From Opitutales bacterium (lineage in GTDB: Bacteria; Verrucomicrobiota; Verrucomicrobiia; Opitutales; Seribacteraceae), in the NCBI GenBank assembly GCA_028042835.1, contig JAOFOL010000004.1, forward strand, positions 16,761 through 80,760: 64,000 nt of DNA, written 5' to 3'. The notes under the pieces were generated by a model. The model made no database searches. It saw only the letters and a list, made by a program, of their open reading frames with translations, and was not told the DNA's origin. The position numbers and the translations under genes are program-made. Below are positions 20,302-27,917 of this stretch, piece after piece (the stretch's first letter is position 1; the number at the start of each line of letters is the position of its first letter).

Positions 20302-21180
20302 ATGAAAAAGTCACTCGTATCTATATTGTCTGTCTGTTTTTTCCTCTGTGCATTGCTTTCCGTTTCCGCGGAAGATCACAAACACAAGCTTCATGAAATT
20401 GGGGAGCGCATAAAGCAGGCGGTGAAAGCCGGCAAGATCACCGAAAAGGAGGGTTGGGCCAAGTGGCATGCGGTGCTTCGTGAACATGGTCAACATGAGG
20501 ATGATGAAGATCACGACGATTACCATGACGAAGACGAGTGGGAAGAAGCAGAGGATCTGGAACGCGAGATTGAAATCCGTGAACTGGAATTTGAATTGGA
20601 GCGTCTTGAGCATGAGCATGAGATGCAGAGAATGGAATGGGATCATGAGCGTGAGCGCATGGAGCGTGATTTCGATCGTGAGCGTCGTGAATGGGATATG
20701 GAGAATATGCAGTGGGATATGCGTCGGAAGCAGATGGAGATGCAGATGCGTGGCGGACCCAGGCCCGGTGGTATGTCACCCCATGGTGCCCGTCCTCCCC
20801 ATGGAATGAAGCCCCTACATCCTCATCGGGGTTCTGGACCAAAACCTGATATGCGTCGCGGTGGCCCGCCTAGGGGAATGATGCCTCCCATGAGCCGCGA
20901 ACACGGGCATGATCATGCCAAAAAGCCTTGCGACTCAAAAAGGGGAGCATCTTCAGCAGCCAAGGGGAAATCAGATTGCGATGAATCTCCATGCGGTAAG
21001 AAGGAAGGAAAGTCCTGCTGTGGGAAATGCAAATCAGGATGCGATAAGAAGGAATCCTGCAAAAAGGGTGAATGCAATAAATCGGAGTCCTGCCCCAAGA
21101 AAGATTCTTCGTGCAAAAAAGGAGAAAAATCCTGTCCCGATAAAAAAGAGGACTGTCCTAAGAAAAAGCGGAAGAAGTAA
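20302..21180 (+). CDS. Secreted His/Met-rich protein with metallothionein-like Cys tail
   Basis: The frame is open from 20200, but ATG 20302 gives a clean signal peptide ending VSA|ED at residue 23 (292 residues in all). The mature protein is modular. First comes one copy of a helical motif shared with the next gene (IKQAVKAGKITEKEGWAKWH, 37-56). Then follow a His/Asp/Glu-rich stretch (63-85), a long charged helix with many E, R and M (85-150), and a Gly/Pro/Met/His-rich linker (150-207). A Lys-rich tail holds 13 Cys between residues 210 and 285, several as Cx2-6C. I know no named family. Metal binding or sequestration outside the inner membrane is inferred from composition alone. Confidence 0.7.
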   Translation: MKKSLVSILSVCFFLCALLSVSAEDHKHKLHEIGERIKQAVKAGKITEKEGWAKWHAVLREHGQHEDDEDHDDYHDEDEWEEAEDLEREIEIRELEFELERLEHEHEMQRMEWDHERERMERDFDRERREWDMENMQWDMRRKQMEMQMRGGPRPGGMSPHGARPPHGMKPLHPHRGSGPKPDMRRGGPPRGMMPPMSREHGHDHAKKPCDSKRGASSAAKGKSDCDESPCGKKEGKSCCGKCKSGCDKKESCKKGECNKSESCPKKDSSCKKGEKSCPDKKEDCPKKKRKK

Positions 21181-21216
21181 TTCTTCTCCGTTCTTACTAT
21201 CCCTTAAATTTTTATC

Positions 21217-22095
21217 ATGATAAAATCCCTTTTCTTCCTCACCGCCCTTTTGGCGGGTGCTCTTACCATTTTATTGGCTGATGATCATCGAGAGCGTGAA
21301 AAAGAACGAGAAAGGGATGAGCCACGAAGAGAAGTTCGTGAAAAGCAGGAGAGAATGCATCGGGAATCCAGGGAGATTCATGAAGCGGTAAAAGCAGGAA
21401 AGATTTCTCACGAAGAGGGACGCCAGAAACTGGAGGTTCTTCAGCGAAGACATCACGAACACGAGAAAGAAGTCCACTGGAAACGAGTAAAAGAAGAAGT
21501 TGAGGGAGCCGTGCGTTCCGGTCGTATGACCCGTAAACAAGCGGATGCGGAATATGAGCGTATCAAAAGAAATCAAAAGCAGAAGGAAGAAGTTGCCAGA
21601 GAACTACACCATGAAATTGAGCAAGGAATGAGGGAGCTGCATATAGCCGTTCGCGAGGGAGAGATCAGCGAGCAAGAGGCCCGAAGGGAAGGGGATGAAC
21701 TGCGTCGTAACCTGGAGCGTGAAATTCATGCTGCTCATCGCCGGATTGATTTTGAAGCACAGGAGCAACGGATACACCAATCGGTCGAGGAGGGACGCAT
21801 CAGCGAGGAGGATGGGGAGCGTCGCTTGGTAGAGATGCATCGTAGAATGGAATCAGAAGAGAGAAGGATGGATGATCGGGATAGAGCAGTGCGTCGTCAT
21901 CACGAGGAAAGAGAGCATCGTGAAGAACGCAGATATTGGGAGGATGAGGAGGAACTTTGGGAAAGGGTGGCTCAGGGGCTCAAGGCAGCGGTTCGTCTGG
22001 GAAGAATGTCCGAGGGCGAAGCCCGTGAAATTTGGGAAGAGTGGCGCAATCATGAAGAAGACGAAGATCATGAGCACGACCATGAGGAAGAGTAA
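21217..22095 (+). CDS. Secreted highly charged protein with five repeats of an AV..G.IS motif
   Basis: The signal peptide is residues 1-21, then a mature protein dominated by E, R, H and K, almost certainly helical. Five copies of a roughly 23-residue unit stand at residues 54, 95, 141, 186 and 255: each has a small residue and V, a basic/acidic pair, G, K/R/E, I or M, S or T, then E/K/A/R, as in IHEAVKAGKISHEEGRQKLE. Spacing is 41-46 residues, with a 69-residue last gap. The C terminus is acidic and His-rich (HEEDEDHEHDHEEE). The same unit occurs once in the upstream gene. Unknown function; a secreted cation- or metal-binding protein is one reading. Confidence 0.7.
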   Translation: MIKSLFFLTALLAGALTILLADDHREREKERERDEPRREVREKQERMHRESREIHEAVKAGKISHEEGRQKLEVLQRRHHEHEKEVHWKRVKEEVEGAVRSGRMTRKQADAEYERIKRNQKQKEEVARELHHEIEQGMRELHIAVREGEISEQEARREGDELRRNLEREIHAAHRRIDFEAQEQRIHQSVEEGRISEEDGERRLVEMHRRMESEERRMDDRDRAVRRHHEEREHREERRYWEDEEELWERVAQGLKAAVRLGRMSEGEAREIWEEWRNHEEDEDHEHDHEEE

Positions 22096-22134
22096 GTTTC
22101 TTCAAGCAACTTTTAATCAACCATAATCAAAAAT

Positions 22135-22923
22135 ATGAATAGTAAATTCCTTAGATCCACCCTTGTTACCGTAGTCAGTTTATCTATAGCAGTTATTCTA
22201 CATGCCGGGAAAAAGCCCGAAGAACAAAGTGGATACGATAAGAGTAAGGATGTTGGACTGAAAGCGCCTAACGGATCGGAGGTCCTCTTTGATGGTAGCA
22301 TGAAATCAGTAAAGAAAAATTGGGAAATGTGGCCCAACAAGGATATGGATATCACTTGGAAAATTATGGATAACCCAAATGGGGATGGTAAGACTCTGAT
22401 GACGGACGGAGGAAAAAAATGGGGAACCCATGACTTGGTGACCAAGAAGAAATATTCCAGTTATGAAGGCCATGTTGAATTTATCATGATGGGATCCCGC
22501 GGCGACGGAAAACCAGATGGTTACACTAACAGTGGAGTTTACATGCAGAACCGATACGAAATTCAGATCGAATCCCCGAAGGGAAAAAATATCGAAGACC
22601 CGTACAATTGGAAAATTGGCGGGCATGGGATCGCGGCTTTCTGTATGGATCGTGTCCCTGACCGGAACGCTTGGAGACCCAATGGACAATGGCATGCCTT
22701 TCATTTCATTTTTAAGGACGCGAAGTGGGATGGTGACAAAAAAGTTGCTAATGCCCGAGCCACGGTTTGGTGGAATGGAATCAAGGTTCATGACAACGCT
22801 GAGATTCAAAAAGCAAATGGTGGAATCAAGGTGACTTCGGTCCCCGGTGGGTTGAAGCTACAGGAGCATGGTCAGGATGTGCGCTATCGCAATGTCTGGA
22901 TGATTGATATTGATAAAAGTTAG
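22135..22923 (+). CDS. DUF1080 (3-keto-disaccharide hydrolase-like) secreted protein
   Basis: This is a 262-residue protein with a signal peptide (cleavage near ILHA|GKK) and one DUF1080 jelly-roll domain related to concanavalin-like lectins and 3-keto-disaccharide hydrolases. Typical segments are VLFDGS near residue 50, NSGVYMQNRYEIQIES in the middle, and GGLKLQEHGQDVRYRNVWM at the end. It is likely periplasmic and acts on oxidised disaccharides or other sugars. It lies 40 bases after the charged repeat protein, on the same strand. Confidence 0.88.
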   Translation: MNSKFLRSTLVTVVSLSIAVILHAGKKPEEQSGYDKSKDVGLKAPNGSEVLFDGSMKSVKKNWEMWPNKDMDITWKIMDNPNGDGKTLMTDGGKKWGTHDLVTKKKYSSYEGHVEFIMMGSRGDGKPDGYTNSGVYMQNRYEIQIESPKGKNIEDPYNWKIGGHGIAAFCMDRVPDRNAWRPNGQWHAFHFIFKDAKWDGDKKVANARATVWWNGIKVHDNAEIQKANGGIKVTSVPGGLKLQEHGQDVRYRNVWMIDIDKS

Positions 22924-23037
22924 TTCTTAATTTTTGTTTTAACCTGTTTTACCTTTTAGGTCTGCTAATAAGAAGCCTACATTATAGTTCTTAAATAGTT
23001 ATTGAATTGCTTGAAATAATTTTTAAATTTTCGGGTT

Positions 23038-24084
23038 ATGAAACTTTTAAAATTTTGTACATTTGCTCTGCTTCCATTGATAGTTTGTAGTTTTCTTTTA
23101 TCTAAAACAGCGTCTCTTAAAGTTTACAGTGCCTTGATTGATTACGAAGTTTTTTTTCAAGATGAAGATGTTTCAATTTTAAGTTATAATCTTATTGATC
23201 CGGGGATTTTAAGTAATGAAGTCAAAGTCTCAGGTAGTATGACTATAGACGGTGTTTACACTACATTTACAGGCCAATTTACTTCTCCTTACAGTACTAA
23301 GGATAATAATTCCAATGGTATATATGATTTCTTTGAAGTAGGAGAGAATTTTAGCATGGATTTAACTGGGTCTGCTTCATACTCATTGCAGGGATACGGG
23401 AATTTTAGTGCAAATCTTTATGCAAATGTTCAGCGAATTTATGGGCAGCATGCATTTACTTTGAATGAAACTGTTACTATACAGAGTTCAAATATAGAGG
23501 GAATTTATGCTGGTCAGACTGAATCCATATCTGAAAAGCTAAATGCAGTTCATGCTTTGGGGACTATTACTTACGATGAGAATGCAGGAACTTACTCATA
23601 TTATTTAGGCTATCATGGAACGACTGGCTCCGCTTCAGGTAGTGGCACTTATTCTGTAAACTCTGATTCCTCTATCACACTTTCCGAAATGTCATTCCCG
23701 AGTATTGGTGATAGCTCCTTTGCTTCTTCTTTTCCGGTCTTATCAAAGAAAACATTGTCTAGCTCCTTGACTGTCCCTTTTGTCAGTGGAAATAAATTTC
23801 ATGTAATGACACAAATTGAAAATGCACCATTTTACTTAGTTATAGAGGATGACAACGATGCTAACAGTGATGGTAAGCCCGATTTACTTAGGACGACATC
23901 GCAGGAATTACAGTCCCTTAATTTAAGCGGTTGGAATTATCATATTTGGCCATGGGTATTCAATTCATCCGATGATAATTGGCTTTACTATTACAGAAGC
24001 GGGGACGATTGGCTGGTCTGGAGAAATAAAACTAGTACTTGGTTGAAGTTTGATGCTAATAATGGGTTATGGGTTTCGAATTAA
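23038..24084 (+). CDS. Secreted protein of unknown function with Trp-rich C terminus
   Basis: The 348-residue protein has a signal peptide (residues 1 to about 27) and a Ser/Thr/Tyr/Asn-rich beta-type body. It includes an acidic DDNDANSDGKPDLL loop that resembles a calcium-binding dockerin-like segment (about 280-293). The last 60 residues carry many Trp and Tyr (WNYHIWPWVF, NWLYYYRSGDDWLVW), a kind of tail seen on secreted verrucomicrobial proteins. Its codons are more AT-rich than those of the neighbours. I do not recognise a family. Confidence 0.65.
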   Translation: MKLLKFCTFALLPLIVCSFLLSKTASLKVYSALIDYEVFFQDEDVSILSYNLIDPGILSNEVKVSGSMTIDGVYTTFTGQFTSPYSTKDNNSNGIYDFFEVGENFSMDLTGSASYSLQGYGNFSANLYANVQRIYGQHAFTLNETVTIQSSNIEGIYAGQTESISEKLNAVHALGTITYDENAGTYSYYLGYHGTTGSASGSGTYSVNSDSSITLSEMSFPSIGDSSFASSFPVLSKKTLSSSLTVPFVSGNKFHVMTQIENAPFYLVIEDDNDANSDGKPDLLRTTSQELQSLNLSGWNYHIWPWVFNSSDDNWLYYYRSGDDWLVWRNKTSTWLKFDANNGLWVSN

Positions 24085-24128
24085 TATGTTAAGGCAAAAA
24101 GTTTAAAAAGCGTTATCGAGTAAGTGTA

Positions 24129-25064
24129 ATGAAATCTTCTCTTTTTATTTATATCATCGCAGTGACAAGATTATTGGATGTTAGTGCTGAGGTAAAACAT
24201 CGGATCTCCTATTACAAGAATGGGGAAATTCATGTTAATCAATTGGGGCAACCTGATAAGAAGCCGCTCACTACTGGACATTGGGATTTCAAACCCTCCT
24301 GGTCAAAGACCGGAGACAAATTGGTGTTCTTTCGTAGGTATGTGAACGCTCCGGAGGTCTGGAATTGGAAAACGGCTATTTGTATTATCAATGCCGATGG
24401 TACCGGATTTCATCAAATTACGGATGCCAAGAAGACGAATTTTAATCAGACCTGGACCCGGGACGGAAGTAATCGACCGATTTGGAACCGGAGGAACCCA
24501 AGTGGGAAGGGGTATCATGTGATGATCAGCGAGATCGGAGCAAAACCTGGCGATGGGACCGCATTGACCAGTGATGGTTATCATACCTGGGTATACACCT
24601 GCCTAACCGATGGCAGAGTATTGGTTAATCATGTTCCGCCAAATGAAAGTAGGGGATATTATCTGATGAGTTTCGGAAACAATGAAAAACCGAAATTTGA
24701 AAAAATCGAATGCGAGTTGGCGAAGAAGGGATACCTGGATCGTCTGAGCCTTTCGGTGGATGAAAAGAAAATATGTTTTGAGTTTCAGAAAGGATTTAAG
24801 CGGAAAGTACCGGGTAGAGTCCTGTATCTTGCTGATTTTGATAGGGAGAAGAGAGTGATTTTCAATTTCAAACCGATTGCCAATCAGGATGAAAAGCCTG
24901 CATGGTTTGCCTACCCCAGGTGGACCCGTGATCAAACCGGTATCGTCTACCATGCAGCTAAATCGCTTTATCTTTATGATTTGAAAACGGGGGAGACCAC
25001 CAAGGTTTCAACCGATCCCAAGGGGGACTACCGTTATCCGCACGGCGAAGCGACGCCTAAATAA
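24129..25064 (+). CDS. Exported PD40/TolB-like beta-propeller protein
   Basis: This is a 311-residue protein with a short signal peptide ending near VSAEV. It has repeated PD40-type blades: HWDFKPSWSKTGDKLVFFRR, CIINADGTGFHQITD, and YPRWTRDQTGIVYHA with YLYDLKTGETTKVS. Such propellers bind proteins or glycans in the periplasm. The enzyme role, if any, is unknown. It is convergent with a sulfatase gene ten bases away. Confidence 0.75.
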   Translation: MKSSLFIYIIAVTRLLDVSAEVKHRISYYKNGEIHVNQLGQPDKKPLTTGHWDFKPSWSKTGDKLVFFRRYVNAPEVWNWKTAICIINADGTGFHQITDAKKTNFNQTWTRDGSNRPIWNRRNPSGKGYHVMISEIGAKPGDGTALTSDGYHTWVYTCLTDGRVLVNHVPPNESRGYYLMSFGNNEKPKFEKIECELAKKGYLDRLSLSVDEKKICFEFQKGFKRKVPGRVLYLADFDREKRVIFNFKPIANQDEKPAWFAYPRWTRDQTGIVYHAAKSLYLYDLKTGETTKVSTDPKGDYRYPHGEATPK

Positions 25065-25073
25065 ATATCTGTT

Positions 25074-26411
25074 TTACTTCTGCCACGGCATGTCACCTGA
25101 CTTTTGCAGGTGCACCATGAGTTTGCTGATCAATTTGCGGGCGACAGGATGGTTAGCAGGCATGGGATTCTGCTCGGCGGGGTCCTCTTTTAAGTTGACC
25201 AGTTGCATCGGTTCGAAGGGATGATTTTGGAGGAGCTTCCAGTCGCCCTCGCGGATGGCATAGTACGCTCGTCCCTGATAGCGAAAATTTCCTTCCCTGC
25301 GTACCCAGATCAGGGTGCGGTTGGGATCGCCTTTTTTTCCGTTCAGCCAAATAGGAGCCAGGCTTTTTCCTTCGATTTCATTCTTCACTTCTATACCGGC
25401 GATCTCGGCATAGGTAGGAAATAAATCCATCGTTACACCCAATTCATCTGTCTCCTGAATGGTTATTTTGCCGGGCCAGACTGCACAGGTGGGGACACGG
25501 ATTCCACCTTCCCAGTGTTCCTGCTTGCCTCCGCGCCAGGGATCATTGGTGGCAGCATGGGGAATAGAGCCTCCATTATCGGACGAGAAAGTAATCAGGG
25601 TATCCTTGGCAATTCCGAGTTTTTTGACCGCATCTAAAACCTTGCCAATTTCATGATCCATGTGCTCGACAAATGCCACATTGGTTGCCCGCTTAAGATC
25701 CAGTTGAGGTTCTCTTTTTTGGACTTTCTTCAGCCAGTCTTCAGGTGGTTGTATTGGGAAGTGGGGTGCGTTGTAGGCTAGGTATAAAAAGAAGGGCTTT
25801 GATTTGTCAGCAGCTTGTTTCTTGATGTAATCAATGGCCCATCGGCTGAATATCTCAGTGGCGTGACCCTTGGGGGTAATGGTCTTTTTGTTTAGACGCA
25901 TCCAATTGATCCCTCCACGAAGGTGGGTCCAGTAATCATCCATCATGTCGCCGAGGAAACCATGGAAAAAAGTAAACCCACGATCATTAGGCAGGTTGGG
26001 TTCCTCATAGCCGAGATGCCATTTTCCAACCATGCCGGTATGATAACCAGCCTGGTTCATAAGCTCGGGAAGGGTCGGGCCGGTAGGGTTGAAATACCCC
26101 CAGTTGGATTCCGGATTCTGACGGATAACCCCGGGTGCACCCACCAGATCGGGATAGCGGCCGGTCAAAAGGGACGCACGGGTGGGCGTGCAAACCGTAC
26201 AGTTCGCATAGAATTGATTCATCCGCATGCCTGAGTTCATTAACTTATCAATGGCTGGCGTCTTGATATCTTTTCCCCCGAAAGAGGATAGATCGCTGTA
26301 TCCAAGATCATCGACCAGAATGCAGACAATGTTAGGCCTTTTTTCACCACTTATGGTGCAAAGACAGATGAGTATGAGGAAAGATGTGAAAAGGAGACGA
26401 ATAGATATCAT
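25074..26411 (-). CDS. Sulfatase (S1 family), arylsulfatase-like
   Basis: ATG 26411 gives a normal signal peptide (MISIRLLFTSFLILICLCTISGE); the frame extends to 26447 but those codons are not signal-like. Formylglycine motif CTPTR starts at Cys74 in this numbering. The metal sites are ILVDDLGYSD and SSDNGG, the catalytic region is GKWHLGY, and GGKQEHWEGGIRVP follows. The length (about 445 residues) and motif spacing match arylsulfatase A-like/GALNS-like secreted enzymes. It is the last gene of a PSD1-DUF1501-sulfatase run on the minus strand. Confidence 0.93.
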   Translation of the reverse strand: MISIRLLFTSFLILICLCTISGEKRPNIVCILVDDLGYSDLSSFGGKDIKTPAIDKLMNSGMRMNQFYANCTVCTPTRASLLTGRYPDLVGAPGVIRQNPESNWGYFNPTGPTLPELMNQAGYHTGMVGKWHLGYEEPNLPNDRGFTFFHGFLGDMMDDYWTHLRGGINWMRLNKKTITPKGHATEIFSRWAIDYIKKQAADKSKPFFLYLAYNAPHFPIQPPEDWLKKVQKREPQLDLKRATNVAFVEHMDHEIGKVLDAVKKLGIAKDTLITFSSDNGGSIPHAATNDPWRGGKQEHWEGGIRVPTCAVWPGKITIQETDELGVTMDLFPTYAEIAGIEVKNEIEGKSLAPIWLNGKKGDPNRTLIWVRREGNFRYQGRAYYAIREGDWKLLQNHPFEPMQLVNLKEDPAEQNPMPANHPVARKLISKLMVHLQKSGDMPWQK

Positions 26412-26473
26412 GTTACCATCTATGAATTTCCTTCGCCCGAAGGGCAAGGATTAGCTGGAGGGGGCAAAGATTT

Positions 26474-27913
26474 TTACGCGAAGATGTCGGTGGCCGCTTT
26501 ACCAATTCCGTCCTTGGTCGCATAGAAAGGGCGTTTTTCTACCTCGTAGGCAGTCTTGGGATTGATGCCCATAGCCGTGTAGATCGTGGCATGGAGATCT
26601 TCGATGGATACAGGGTTTTCGATTGCCATCAAGGGTCGTTCATCTGCAGTCTTACCATAAACGAACCCTTTCTTAACTCCGCCTCCCCACATCATCACAC
26701 TGGTTCCTCCGGTGAAGTGGCGGTGTAACCCGTAGTGTTTCATTTCCTGCAGCTTTTCGGTTTTGGCGCGGGATTGATCCTTTGCAGTCGAACCGGGAAC
26801 TCCTTCAATCATCATGTCCCGGCTGAATTCACTGGCGAGAATGACAAGTGTTCTGTCCAAAAGTCCGCGTTCTTCCAAATCGAGAATCAACTGGGCTATG
26901 GGTTTGTCCACTTCCTTTTTCATCCGAGCCTGGGTGGTGTGTCCATTTTCGTGGTGATCCCAGTGCAGAAAGGGAACATATTCGGTGGTTACTTCGATAA
27001 AGCGAGAACCTTCCTCAGCTAACCGTCGTGCCAGGAGACATCCCCTGCCAAAACGGGAATCACCATACTTGGCGTATGAATCCTTGGGCTCGAGAGTCAG
27101 ATCAAACGCATTTTTCTCCTTGGATTGCAGGAGGCGGTGAGCGGACTCCATCGAGCGAAGCATGGATTCACGCTGGAAATCGCTCATCAATTCACGGTTT
27201 GGGTTTTGATCAAGCAGTTTCTTAAAGTGTTTATAACGGTTGGAGAACCTACCGGGTTCCATACCTGCCGGAGGTTGCACGGATTTAACAGCCTGTTCAG
27301 GGTAGGGTAGGTTCATCGGTCCGAATTCAGAACCGAAGAATCCAGCGGTGGTGAAAGCCTTAAGTTCTTCTTTTTCTCCCACCCCTTCCAAACGCTGACC
27401 AATATTAATGAACGGAGGAACGACTTCATTTTTTGGCCCGAGCACCTTGGCCATCCATGCCCCGAGGTGAGGAGCCGCCACGGTGATGGGGGGAACATAT
27501 CCAGTGTGCCAGTGATATTGGTGCCGGGAGTGAAGGATCGAACCCAGATCGGGTTGGACGGCGGAACGGATCAAGGTGCCCCGATCCATGACCTGGGCAA
27601 TATTTTCCAGCCCCTCGGATATTTGCAAGCCATCCACATTGGTGTCGATTGCCGGAAAGGTGCTGAGGATTTTGTTCACATCCAATCCCTTTTCAAAGGG
27701 ATGGTATCTTTTGGGGTCAAAGGTATCAGGAGCCGCCATTCCACCGGCCATCCAAATCAAGATGCAGGAATCCGCCTTGGCTGCAGGGTGGATGATGTCC
27801 TCATTACCCCATGCCTGTGTACCATTGGTGGCAAGGGCAGCGGTGGAGGCGAGCCCGAGTTGTTTTAAAAAATCACGTCGTTGTATAGATTCTGGAATAT
27901 TCATAATCTGCAT
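26474..27913 (-). CDS. DUF1501 exported protein (Tat-like signal)
   Basis: This is a second DUF1501 protein, 479 residues. The N terminus has a twin-arginine-like QRRDFLKQLG followed by an Ala/Thr-rich hydrophobic stretch, so Tat export is likely. Core motifs include ILIWMAGGMAAPDTFDPK, VILASEFSRDM and YGLHRHFTGG. An internal ATG at 27904 is an equally good start. It sits four bases after a DUF1549/DUF1553 gene, the usual partner. Confidence 0.92.
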   Translation of the reverse strand: MQIMNIPESIQRRDFLKQLGLASTAALATNGTQAWGNEDIIHPAAKADSCILIWMAGGMAAPDTFDPKRYHPFEKGLDVNKILSTFPAIDTNVDGLQISEGLENIAQVMDRGTLIRSAVQPDLGSILHSRHQYHWHTGYVPPITVAAPHLGAWMAKVLGPKNEVVPPFINIGQRLEGVGEKEELKAFTTAGFFGSEFGPMNLPYPEQAVKSVQPPAGMEPGRFSNRYKHFKKLLDQNPNRELMSDFQRESMLRSMESAHRLLQSKEKNAFDLTLEPKDSYAKYGDSRFGRGCLLARRLAEEGSRFIEVTTEYVPFLHWDHHENGHTTQARMKKEVDKPIAQLILDLEERGLLDRTLVILASEFSRDMMIEGVPGSTAKDQSRAKTEKLQEMKHYGLHRHFTGGTSVMMWGGGVKKGFVYGKTADERPLMAIENPVSIEDLHATIYTAMGINPKTAYEVEKRPFYATKDGIGKAATDIFA

Positions 27914-27917
27914 TTAA

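Noticed and set aside
21380..22050. Repeated DNA of the charged protein as a CRISPR-like or satellite array
   Set aside because: The units are unequal in length, in frame and conserved as protein, not as DNA.
23038..24084. PEP-CTERM-type sorting signal on the secreted 348-residue protein
   Set aside because: There is no PEP motif, C-terminal membrane helix or basic end; the tail is Trp/Tyr-rich and soluble-looking.
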